Shown here: one piece after another, positions 1 to 6,533 of the stretch
Layout: every line of letters starts with the position of its first letter
Numbering within the stretch: position 1 is the stretch's first letter
NCBI GenBank assembly: GCA_944331725.1
Contig: CALVJE010000037.1
Span: 1-8,889, forward strand
Source: an uncultured Bacilli bacterium
Lineage (GTDB): Bacteria; Bacillota_I; Bacilli_A; RF39; UBA660
Length of the DNA: 8,889 bases
Reading direction: 5' to 3'
The notes under the pieces: generated by a model
The model's input: the letters and a program-made list of their open reading frames with translations, nothing else
Told to the model about the DNA's origin: nothing
Databases searched by the model: none
Translations under genes and position numbers: made by a program

Positions 1-1464
1 TTTCAAATTACCTCCATAAAAACCACCTTGACAGTAAGCTAAAGGATTAGTAGAAGCTTTACGTTTAGATAGATATCGATAAGTACGAATATGAATCTTT
101 CGAATCATCTCTAAGTAATAATCAAGTACTTCATAAAAGTCTTTCTGTTCTTCACGAGCTTTAGCAAGTATCATAGGTAAATGTAATGATATTGCCCCTA
201 TATTAAACCTTCCAATAAATACAGGTTTATCTTTTTCATCAACAGGTTCCATTCCCCCCTTTTCATACCAAGGAGAAAGAAAAGCACGACATCCCATTGG
301 ACTAACAATTCTTTTATATTTTTTATACATCTCTGGAACATAACCTTCTCCTGATAATGATAAATAATCAGGATACATTGTCTTCTCACTACATTTAATA
401 GCAGTAAGAAAACTATCACGAATTACTCCTCCTTCACCGTGCACTTTCTTATCATACAAGAATACAAGCTTAGGAAACAATGTAGGACGTTTAAACCCTT
501 TCTTACCTTGACCATTCTTATGAACCTCTAAAATAGTTTTAGTAATCATTACAGCAAATTTATCTTCATCTACCCCAAAACTAAATGTAACAAACGGATA
601 ATCTCCTCTACTAGAACTAACTGTATTTAATTTATACTCAATGCCTTGATAACCTTGTTCACACTCACGAACTGTTTTCTTAAAAGCATAATCTTCAGCC
701 TCTTTAGTATACTCATTTCCTTTAATACTTAAATACTCTTTATAATACATATCATAACTTTTCTTAGCATACTTCTTTAACACACTATCAACTTCAGGAA
801 CAGTAAATCCCCCATATTGCATAGCAGTTGTATTAATAATAACATCTCCCATAACATTAAAAGCAGTCTGTAAAGTTTTAGGTTCTGTATACCAAATATT
901 ACTCATCTCAAAACCATCTTTTAAGACATTAGCCATATCAAACAAACAACAATTCATTGTATCACGTCTTGCACTCATATCGTGAATATAAATATACCCA
1001 TCTTTACAAGCTTCTATCTCTGCACTAGTTAAAAAGAATTTCTTATACAACTCTTTATTCAAACTATTATAAATTAAACATCTCTGTGTTGTAACTAAAG
1101 CACTATCCATATTAGCACACTCTTTATCACCAATATATGTAATAACTTGTGCTTTTTTATAAACTTCATCTAACATATGAACAATATCTTTTTTATAATC
1201 ACGATACTCTCTATAACTCTTAGCAACTAGTGGATTAATATTTTCCAATGCTATTTCACAACAACTATGTACTTGTTCAACAGTAGGATTACTAGTTTGT
1301 GTATTTAAAAGTTCAATAACTTTATTAACAATTTTCTCCATCGCTTCATCAGTTAAATCAACCATCACTCTCTCAGCACTACTTCGAACTGCATTTTTAA
1401 CTCTATTAGAATCAAACCTTTCCAAATTACCATTTTTCTTAACAACCATAATAGTCTTTTCCAT
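1..1464 (-). CDS. nrdD: Anaerobic (class III) ribonucleoside-triphosphate reductase, N-terminal 488 residues; 3' part off the window
   Basis: This enzyme reduces ribonucleoside triphosphates to deoxyribonucleotides without oxygen, using a glycyl radical installed by the activase NrdG. Visible features are an N-terminal ATP-cone (about residues 3-95, opening VVKKNGNLERFDSNRVKNAV) and the motif MNCCLFD at 170-176 (C172 or C173 would be the thiyl-radical cysteine). Further on are SSSRGDYPFVTFSFG at 283-297, MGCRAFL at 390-396, GRFNIGAISLHLP at 428-440 and NPLAYCQGGFYGGNLK at the window edge. The frame stays open to base 1. Family members are usually 700 residues or more, so the C-terminal glycyl-radical domain and its zinc cysteines lie outside. 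The start is the ATG at 1464, eight bases after AGAGGTGAG. nrdG is not in the window and would be expected to the left. It is divergent from a Crp/Fnr gene, which suggests redox- or metabolite-responsive control. The family call is firm. Confidence 0.95.
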   Translation of the reverse strand, partial: MEKTIMVVKKNGNLERFDSNRVKNAVRSSAERVMVDLTDEAMEKIVNKVIELLNTQTSNPTVEQVHSCCEIALENINPLVAKSYREYRDYKKDIVHMLDEVYKKAQVITYIGDKECANMDSALVTTQRCLIYNSLNKELYKKFFLTSAEIEACKDGYIYIHDMSARRDTMNCCLFDMANVLKDGFEMSNIWYTEPKTLQTAFNVMGDVIINTTAMQYGGFTVPEVDSVLKKYAKKSYDMYYKEYLSIKGNEYTKEAEDYAFKKTVRECEQGYQGIEYKLNTVSSSRGDYPFVTFSFGVDEDKFAVMITKTILEVHKNGQGKKGFKRPTLFPKLVFLYDKKVHGEGGVIRDSFLTAIKCSEKTMYPDYLSLSGEGYVPEMYKKYKRIVSPMGCRAFLSPWYEKGGMEPVDEKDKPVFIGRFNIGAISLHLPMILAKAREEQKDFYEVLDYYLEMIRKIHIRTYRYLSKRKASTNPLAYCQGGFYGGNLK

Positions 1465-1491
1465 ACATCTCACCTCTATCTTACAAAATAA

Positions 1492-1497
1492 ATTCTA
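1492..1497 (-). promoter_or_regulatory. Candidate -10 box of the nrdD promoter
   Basis: Read on the minus strand, the gap contains TATATAGTAGAAT. Taking TAGAAT as -10 puts the centre of the 20-bp dyad near -42, the usual position of a class II Crp/Fnr activator site. Taking the overlapping TATAGT puts it near -38. No convincing -35 hexamer is present, which fits an activator-dependent promoter. The choice of hexamer is uncertain. Confidence 0.4.
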
Positions 1498-1517
1498 CTA
1501 TATAAGAAAAGAAAAGC

Positions 1518-1537
1518 ATTGTTGCATTTGCAACAAT
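1518..1537. promoter_or_regulatory. Perfect 20-bp dyad, probable Crp/Fnr-family operator
   Basis: The sequence ATTGTTGCATTTGCAACAAT is two perfect 9-bp arms around a TT centre. It lies between nrdD and a divergent Crp/Fnr-family gene. Crp/Fnr proteins bind TTG...CAA dyads of this size as dimers, so binding by the neighbouring regulator is the simplest reading. It covers the -35 box of the regulator gene and sits close to where an activator of nrdD would bind. Confidence 0.7.
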
Positions 1538-1556
1538 AATTAATTTTTGTTAAAAT
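1528..1556 (+). promoter_or_regulatory. Promoter of the Crp/Fnr-family gene
   Basis: TTGCAA at 1528-1533 and TAAAAT at 1551-1556 are separated by 17 bases. The -35 hexamer is inside the right half of the dyad, so bound regulator should block polymerase (autorepression). The predicted start is near 1563, giving a leader of about 17 bases with the ribosome site AAAGAGGTG. Confidence 0.6.
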
Positions 1557-1579
1557 ATTCATCAAAGAGGTGTATTAAA

Positions 1580-2206
1580 ATGTTAAAAAATATAGAAGAA
1601 ACAAAGCTTTCTGAATTTAAAAAAAACTTGTCAAACTGTGTCAACGTCAAAAGTAAAACATTTTACAACAAAGAACTAATATTAAGTTATTCTCCCCTAA
1701 CAAAAAAGATAGGTTTTATCAATTATGGAAAAGCAAATATTATAAAGACAGACAAAGAAGGAAACACTACTATTATGAGAGATTTAAAACAAAATGATAT
1801 TTTTTCTAATTTATTCTTTCAAGACACAGAAGATGAAATATATATTATTAGTAATGGTGAAACAGAAGTTATCTTTATAGATTATTATAATATTATAAAA
1901 AATTGTAACAAAGTTTGTCCTTTTCATAACAATATAGTTTTAACTTTATTTGATTTATTAATAGAAGATAACAAACAACAAAATGAGAAAATTGAACTAT
2001 TATCAAAAAGAACAGTAGAAGAAAAGATATTATTTTTTCTAAAACAAAGAATGAATGAAAATAATATTTTTAAAGTCACAACATCTTATAAAGCCATCTC
2101 TGAATATTTATTTGTAGATAGATCAAACTTAATGAGAGAATTAAAAAAAATGGAAGAAAAAGGTTTAATAGAAAGATATGAAAAAACAATTAAGATTAAG
2201 TCTTAA
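1580..2206 (+). CDS. Crp/Fnr-family transcriptional regulator
   Basis: This is a DNA-binding dimeric regulator of 208 residues, a usual length for the family. Residues 25-100 form the cyclic-nucleotide-binding-type beta barrel (GFINYGKANIIKTDKEGN, then the MRDLKQNDIF turn). A long dimerisation helix follows (about 115-142), then a winged helix-turn-helix at 150-205, with YKAISEYLFVDRSNLMRELK as the HTH core. Cysteines are C20, C109 and C113 (NCNKVCPFH). This C-x3-C-x2-H region recurs in clostridial Crp/Fnr proteins, and I do not see the four-cysteine arrangement of a classical iron-sulfur Fnr. An open frame extends upstream to a TTG at 1547. The ATG at 1580, with AAAGAGGTG just before it, is the better start, and the upstream stretch overlaps the promoter. 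The effector is unknown. Control of the divergent nrdD is inferred from the shared dyad. Confidence 0.88.
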   Translation: MLKNIEETKLSEFKKNLSNCVNVKSKTFYNKELILSYSPLTKKIGFINYGKANIIKTDKEGNTTIMRDLKQNDIFSNLFFQDTEDEIYIISNGETEVIFIDYYNIIKNCNKVCPFHNNIVLTLFDLLIEDNKQQNEKIELLSKRTVEEKILFFLKQRMNENNIFKVTTSYKAISEYLFVDRSNLMRELKKMEEKGLIERYEKTIKIKS

Positions 2207-2316
2207 TATCAAAAGTTATAAGTTTATCTTTACTCTTAACAAATATAAACGCTTAGCATAATCCCTTTTATAATAATTATATTTGTTTATTGGTGTTCTT
2301 TTCTTCATACTAACTA

Positions 2317-2352
2317 CAAAAAGAAGTAATACACAAAAACATACTACTTCTT
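2317..2352 (-). terminator. Rho-independent terminator of the minus-strand Abi-HtrA operon
   Basis: On the minus strand AAGAAGTAGTA pairs with TATTACTTCTT (11 bp including one G-U) around a 10-base loop, and the right arm runs into TTTTTG. On the plus strand no T run follows, so it should not stop the Crp/Fnr transcript. Its position means transcripts of the minus-strand operon should run through the structured region at 2405-2577 and end here. Between 2207 and 2316 I see nothing else. Confidence 0.7.
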
Positions 2353-2404
2353 AATATTAAATTATTTTAATATAGGTAATCCAAGAACTTTATTGTAAGT
2401 CTTA

Positions 2405-2577
2405 ACCAACAAAAAGAGTATAACCAGTGACACTAGATTAATTTCTAGCCTTAGTAGGAATCTGAAAGCACATCGTTATCGTTATTCAGATTCTCACTCT
2501 CATTCCAGACATTAGCATTATGATTCTTCCGGGAAAGTGGTATACGGTCTTAAAGCAGTCCCATCTCCAGTTATAAA
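2405..2577 (-). ncRNA. GC-rich, hairpin-forming region, candidate structured RNA or 3' untranslated element
   Basis: This non-coding stretch is about 40% G+C by hand count, well above the flanking intergenic DNA. Elevated G+C is typical of RNA genes in AT-rich genomes. Directly visible stems are GAATCTGAA/TTCAGATTC (9 bp, 2459-2467 with 2486-2494), CTAGA/TCTAG (2433-2448), and a bulged stem joining 2533-2552 to 2586-2598, which reaches into the end of the preceding gene. The minus strand is favoured because a minus-strand terminator lies at 2317-2352 and the operon upstream is on that strand. I see no independent promoter on either strand. It did not match tmRNA, SRP RNA, RNase P RNA, 6S RNA, T-box or cobalamin motifs as far as I can judge by eye. 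It could be an RNA partner of the Abi protein, a 3' regulatory element, or a separate small RNA. Confidence 0.45.
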
Positions 2578-3324
2578 TTATCTCCTAAGACCACTTTCTC
2601 CCTCTTTATAAGTTCTAAGATTATCAATACGTTCTAAACCATTAAGAATCTGTTTTTCAGCATAAAATTTCTTATCATCAACAGTACTCAAATAATTAAC
2701 ACAAATATCTTTTTTTATAACATTCCCTAAACTATCATAAGAAGTAATATCAGCTTGTAATTGATTAACATAAGGAACAGTAAATCTAACTAAAAATGCC
2801 CCTTCTACACCTTTTTGTATCATTTCTCTATTAAAGTAATAATCTCCTATATGAATATTATTACAATCACTACCATTTGTAACAGTTCTCGTATTACTAA
2901 TAATCTTTTTATCATCATAAACAAAATTTAATTCTAAAGGTTTTATAACAGTAGGAATATGACCATAACAAGTCTTCCCTTCTAAAGTTCTATCAGATAT
3001 AGTTAAATTATCATAATTATCTCTAAAAACTCCACCCATACTAATAGATCCTACTTTTATTTCTTTAATATAATCTTGATAATAAGTAATATTAATCTCA
3101 CCAAAATTAGATTTAACATAATTAACTAATTCTTTATATATTGAAGGATTAATATCATCTTTACTTAACCCAGTTATAAAATTAATTAAAAACTCACTTA
3201 TCTCTTCTTTATCAACATCTTTAAAATCTTTCATTCTCCTATTAACAGAACCACAAAAAGAAGAAAGTTTCTTCTTCTTCTCTTCATCTATTAATGGCAT
3301 ATAAGGTAATGTTTGTTTTAACAT
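2578..3324 (-). CDS. Unrecognised 248-residue protein, third gene of the Abi-HtrA operon
   Basis: I do not recognise a family. The protein has no signal peptide or membrane segment, so it is probably cytoplasmic. The N-terminal third (about 10-85) looks helical and charged (EEKKKKLSSFCGSVNRRMKD). The rest is richer in beta-prone segments with several aromatic and glycine turns, such as SISMGGVFRDNYDNLTISD and VEGAFLVRFTVPYVNQL. Four cysteines are scattered with no metal-binding pattern. The start chosen is the ATG at 3324, ten bases after AGAAAAGG. A GTG at 3351 would overlap the end of the protease gene but has no ribosome site. It follows the protease gene by 19 bases, so co-transcription with it and the Abi gene is likely. 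Its last codons pair with the downstream structured region. A role linked to the protease is a guess from position only. Confidence 0.75.
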   Translation of the reverse strand: MLKQTLPYMPLIDEEKKKKLSSFCGSVNRRMKDFKDVDKEEISEFLINFITGLSKDDINPSIYKELVNYVKSNFGEINITYYQDYIKEIKVGSISMGGVFRDNYDNLTISDRTLEGKTCYGHIPTVIKPLELNFVYDDKKIISNTRTVTNGSDCNNIHIGDYYFNREMIQKGVEGAFLVRFTVPYVNQLQADITSYDSLGNVIKKDICVNYLSTVDDKKFYAEKQILNGLERIDNLRTYKEGESGLRR

Positions 3325-3343
3325 AATATCACAGCCTTTTCTA

Positions 3344-4462
3344 TTATTCACTCTTACTAAGAACTACTTTAGTTGTATGTTCTTTTCCATCTCTTATATA
3401 AGTAATCTCTATTGTATCACCAACTGAGCATTTATACAACTCATATCTTAAATAAGCAGAATCACTAACACTAGTACCATTAATCTTAGTAATAATATCT
3501 CCTTCTTTTAAGTCAGAATCAGCCGCACCGCTTCCACTTTCTATTCCTGCAACTACAACTCCACTATCTATATCATTAGGAATATCAAAATTATATCTAT
3601 AAGACCCCTTAGCATCACTAACATTAATCATAGATACACCAAGTAAAGGCCACTCTATAGATTCACCTTTTTCTAATGTTTCAATCTTACTATTGATATA
3701 TTCAATTGGAATAGCAAATCCCATACCTTCTACTTCAGTTTGTACTAATTTCATAGAAATAACCCCAATTACTTCTCCATTAGCATTCATCAAAGGACCA
3801 CCACTATTTCCAGGATTAATTGCAGCATCAGTTTGTAATACTTTCATAACCCAATCACTACTAGTAGAATTATCAGTACTAACACTAACTAATCTATCTT
3901 TACCTGCTAAATGACCAGTTGCAACACTGCCTCTATACTCATAACCTAAAGGACTACCTATTGTAAATACTAAATCACCTAAACTAGAGTTTTCACTATT
4001 TCCAAGTGTAAGTGCAACTAATCCATCAACTTTTTTAACTCTAACAATTGCAATATCAACATAAGTGTCTCCCCCTAACACTTCTCCTTCTATCTCATCA
4101 TCATTAGAAGTAATTAATGTAACTCTATCAGCACCATCTACAACGTGTTGATTAGTCATAACATAAGCATAATCACCTTCAATTTTATAAACAAAACCAG
4201 TACCAGTAGAAGCTACCTCATCATTTTGATAATTTCTAATCATTAAAACTCCATCATAAACTTTCTCTACCGCTTCACCAATACCAGACTCATCAACAAC
4301 TACTTTAGTACAATTAGCAGCACTACAAGTAGTACCAGTAGATGTTGTTGTATTACTACTTCCAAAGAAGTTATCACCACCAATTACAACAAAAGTTAAT
4401 ACTCCTCCTATTAAGAATGAAACAATTATTAAAACAGCCTCTTTAATTCCTTCTTTATTCAT
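3344..4462 (-). CDS. HtrA/DegP-type membrane-anchored serine protease with C-terminal PDZ domain
   Basis: This is an envelope protease of 372 residues, about the usual HtrA length in Firmicutes. An uncleaved N-terminal membrane segment (about 8-28, EAVLIIVSFLIGGVLTFVVI) is followed by a Ser/Thr-rich linker. The trypsin-like domain is complete: His106 in MTNQHVVDG, Asp136 in YVDIAIVRV and Ser220 in INPGNSGGPL. The PDZ domain covers about 272-370, with GVVVAGIESGSGA and LKEGDIITKINGTSV. The family degrades or refolds damaged exported proteins outside the membrane. The start ATG at 4462 lies inside the end of the Abi gene (8-base overlap), and its GAAAGGAG ribosome site is within Abi codons. This indicates translational coupling. 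An HtrA protease in an operon with a HEPN abortive-infection protein is unusual and may be functional or accidental. Family confidence is high, partner confidence low. Confidence 0.93.
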   Translation of the reverse strand: MNKEGIKEAVLIIVSFLIGGVLTFVVIGGDNFFGSSNTTTSTGTTCSAANCTKVVVDESGIGEAVEKVYDGVLMIRNYQNDEVASTGTGFVYKIEGDYAYVMTNQHVVDGADRVTLITSNDDEIEGEVLGGDTYVDIAIVRVKKVDGLVALTLGNSENSSLGDLVFTIGSPLGYEYRGSVATGHLAGKDRLVSVSTDNSTSSDWVMKVLQTDAAINPGNSGGPLMNANGEVIGVISMKLVQTEVEGMGFAIPIEYINSKIETLEKGESIEWPLLGVSMINVSDAKGSYRYNFDIPNDIDSGVVVAGIESGSGAADSDLKEGDIITKINGTSVSDSAYLRYELYKCSVGDTIEITYIRDGKEHTTKVVLSKSE

Positions 4463-5408
4463 CTATATCGCTCCTTTCAATATTAGCAATTTCCATATAA
4501 TTACTAGGAAATCCCATTCTATCTAATATTTTCTCTATTTTAATACTATGCAAATTATAATTAAGATTATCTATTCTCTTATCAAGTTCTAAACACATAT
4601 CTTTAAATTCATCATAACTTAACATTCTCTTCATTATTATAAGTAAAGCAAATAAATCATTAGTACCTTTAACATATTCCCCCTCTTCATCCTTCTCTAT
4701 ATTTAATAATTGATGATAAATAGTACCATTAATTTTCTTTTGTGTTCTATTCTCATATAATATATCTTCGTGAGCACATAAATTTCTATAATTAGATAAT
4801 ATTGGTAAATATGTACTAAATTCATCTACAGGAATATCATATACTTTACATATACTAGTCTGATCATCATATTTCATTATTGAAAATAATTCCCCTACTA
4901 TTCCAAAAGATAAAACTTTAACTAAAATCCATAACGGTACATATCCATAATTAGAAAGATAATGTGCAGTAGCAGTATGCTTACTACCATTAACTCTAAT
5001 CTGTCTTTTCATTTTTCTAACTAAGTCATTAACTTGTTTTTGTTTACTCTTATCATTAGTAAAGTTCTTAGTCTTTAAATAAGTTCTCTCTTTATAACCA
5101 TATTTTTTAGATAATTGATATGAAATAATAGACTTTAAATTATTTTCTATAACTAATAAATATTTAAAGAAAACATTTCTAATCGCTCTATCAAATAAGA
5201 AAAGACTATACATCTCTTCAAATGTAACCCCCTCTAAAAAATGTTTATCAGTAACACTTCTCATTAAAGGATACCTATAACCTGATATAAAGAAATAATT
5301 CTCTTTTAAAAGTATTCTCTTAGCATAATCTTCATCATTTATAGTCATACCTTTATACTTAAGTATTTCTATTTGTTCTTCTAAATTTTTAAACTGCTTA
5401 TCTATCAT
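4455..5408 (-). CDS. Abi_2 (AbiD/AbiF-like) abortive infection protein with HEPN RNase motif
   Basis: Length is 317 residues, usual for Abi_2 proteins. The N-terminal hallmark is a helix with FISGYRYPL (about 40-48) and FDRAIRNVFFKYLLVIENNL (72-91), matching the family pattern 'gY ... fDr.lR.l....iE'. Further on come VPLWILVKVLSFGIVGELF (157-175) and the catalytic-type HEPN motif R208-N-L-C-A-H213 in NYRNLCAHEDILYEN, an R-x4-H pair. HEPN domains are metal-independent RNases. Abi_2 proteins stop phage growth by harming the infected cell. From memory, the AbiF branch is described as a toxin held in check by an adjacent RNA, and as related to Cas13. The start ATG at 5408 follows AGGTGGG. It is first in a minus-strand operon with an HtrA protease and an unrecognised gene. 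The nearest RNA-like sequence is at the operon's far end (2405-2577), not next to this gene. RNase activity and phage defence are inferred. Confidence 0.9.
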   Translation of the reverse strand: MIDKQFKNLEEQIEILKYKGMTINDEDYAKRILLKENYFFISGYRYPLMRSVTDKHFLEGVTFEEMYSLFLFDRAIRNVFFKYLLVIENNLKSIISYQLSKKYGYKERTYLKTKNFTNDKSKQKQVNDLVRKMKRQIRVNGSKHTATAHYLSNYGYVPLWILVKVLSFGIVGELFSIMKYDDQTSICKVYDIPVDEFSTYLPILSNYRNLCAHEDILYENRTQKKINGTIYHQLLNIEKDEEGEYVKGTNDLFALLIIMKRMLSYDEFKDMCLELDKRIDNLNYNLHSIKIEKILDRMGFPSNYMEIANIERSDIDE

Positions 5409-5425
5409 ATTCCCACCTAGAATAG

Positions 5426-5434
5426 ATTATATCA
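5426..5434 (-). promoter_or_regulatory. Extended -10 promoter of the Abi operon
   Basis: On the minus strand TGATATAAT gives a perfect -10 hexamer preceded by TG, an extended -10. No good -35 is seen at 16-18 bases. The predicted start is close to 5419, giving a leader of about ten bases before the ATG at 5408. Confidence 0.6.
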
Positions 5435-5476
5435 TAAAAATTATGTAAAAAATATGAAATGTTTATGAAAAATTAT

Positions 5477-5484
5477 GTTATACT
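5477..5484 (+). promoter_or_regulatory. Extended -10 promoter of the phospholipase-like and SpoIID-like pair
   Basis: TGTTATACT (5476-5484) is a TG-extended -10 with no clear -35. It is divergent from the Abi promoter, about 45 bases away. An 11-base direct repeat AAAAATTATGT occurs at 5436-5446 and 5468-5478, the second copy overlapping the TG of this promoter. Confidence 0.55.
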
Positions 5485-5511
5485 TAAATTTAGTAGAAAG
5501 GATTGAGAAAA

Positions 5512-6486
5512 ATGCCTGCAACAATAACACATTCATACTTTGCAAATGACTTATATGATGTACTACCTATTGGTCTTAAAAAATTACTAATGGATGACAA
5601 ACAAAAACTAAGAACATTCGCTCAAAGTACAGATCCTTTAATATTTTATAATCTCTTATCTAAAAAAGATAAAAAAATAAGAGATTTCCAAGGATATTTT
5701 CATACTAATAAAACTTTAGAATTCTTTACAAATTTAATAAACTATATAAAGTATAATAATTATTATAAAAACAGTGAAGTAATGGCTTTTCTATATGGCT
5801 TTCTTTCTCATTATATTTTAGATTCTAAAATGCACCCTTTTATATTTTATAAAACTGGTCTTTTTAATGAAGATGACCCTACTACTTATAAATATAGAAA
5901 TAAACACGAATATATGGAAAACTTTCTAGATAATTATTTAATAAAACAAAAAGAAGGAATATGCCCTTATAAATTTAAATTTTATAATTTTTGGTATAGT
6001 AAGGAACCTTTTTCTAAAGAATTAACTGAAGTAATAGATTATACATTTAAAGAAACATTTAATATTGAACATTTCTCTAAATACTATTACAAAGCTTTAA
6101 ATGATATGTACAAATCTTTAAAGTATTTAAGATATGATAAATATGGAATAAAAATGTTTATTTACAAATCTATAGATAAACTAACTAGTAATAAGACTTT
6201 TAAACTACAAGCCATATCTTATCATACAAACTTAAAAGATGAAAACAACTATTTAAATGCTAATCATACTACTTGGATTCATCCTTGTCTAAAACGTGAA
6301 AAACATAATGAATCTTTCATAGAATTATATCGTATCGCTTTAGATGAGACTCTAAGTATTATAAAAGAAGTAAATAAATATTTAAAAGATCAAAAACAAG
6401 TTAATTTAAAAAAATTAATAAAAAATAATTCTTATCTAACAGGAAAAGATTGTAATAATAAAAATAAATTAAAATATTTTGAATAA
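5512..6486 (+). CDS. Zinc-dependent phospholipase C-family protein
   Basis: The 324-residue protein begins MPATITHSYFANDLYDVLP, a typical opening of the bacterial zinc-dependent phospholipase C family. Candidate zinc ligands are His7, Asp41 (QSTDP), His64 (GYFHT), His100 and Asp104 (LSHYILD, H-x3-D), His108 (MHP), and His132 with Glu136 (H-x3-E). This order and the H-x3-D and H-x3-E spacings match the known metal sites of Bacillus phospholipase C. There is no signal peptide, unlike secreted phospholipases, so the substrate may be intracellular or the catalytic role different. The C-terminal 80 residues are lysine- and asparagine-rich. The start at 5512 follows GAAAGGA. A TTG at 5503 in frame lacks a ribosome site. 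It is followed after 39 bases by the SpoIID-like gene. Phospholipase activity is inferred from the family and not certain. Confidence 0.8.
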   Translation: MPATITHSYFANDLYDVLPIGLKKLLMDDKQKLRTFAQSTDPLIFYNLLSKKDKKIRDFQGYFHTNKTLEFFTNLINYIKYNNYYKNSEVMAFLYGFLSHYILDSKMHPFIFYKTGLFNEDDPTTYKYRNKHEYMENFLDNYLIKQKEGICPYKFKFYNFWYSKEPFSKELTEVIDYTFKETFNIEHFSKYYYKALNDMYKSLKYLRYDKYGIKMFIYKSIDKLTSNKTFKLQAISYHTNLKDENNYLNANHTTWIHPCLKREKHNESFIELYRIALDETLSIIKEVNKYLKDQKQVNLKKLIKNNSYLTGKDCNNKNKLKYFE

Positions 6487-6493
6487 AATTAAA

Positions 6494-6533
6494 TCTAACA
6501 TATCACTATATTAATAGGTGATAATATGTTAGA
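6494..6533 (+). promoter_or_regulatory. Hairpin covering the ribosome site and start codon of the SpoIID-like gene
   Basis: TCTAACATA (6494-6502) pairs perfectly with TATGTTAGA (6525-6533). After a 3-base bulge, TCAC (6503-6506) pairs with GTGA (6518-6521), leaving an 11-base loop. The ATG at 6526-6528 is fully in the stem and the ribosome site AGGTGA is partly in it. In the messenger this would hide the start unless melted, for example by ribosomes finishing the upstream gene, by temperature, or by a factor. The pairing is seen directly. The regulatory role is inferred. Confidence 0.5.

Noticed and set aside
1465..1579. NrdR boxes upstream of nrdD
   Set aside because: No pair of NrdR-like 16-bp boxes is visible. 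The only strong element is the Crp/Fnr-type dyad.
2520..2574. Short plus-strand frame starting MILPGKWYTV from the ATG at 2520
   Set aside because: It is only 18 codons, has no ribosome site, and lies in the hairpin-rich region. The extension upstream has no start.
3324..3351. GTG at 3351 as the start of the third gene of the Abi operon
   Set aside because: No ribosome site precedes it and it overlaps the protease stop. The ATG at 3324 has AGAAAAGG at suitable spacing.
3693..3914. 73-codon plus-strand frame inside the HtrA gene
   Set aside because: It is the reverse complement of the protease catalytic region, which has clear conserved motifs on the minus strand.
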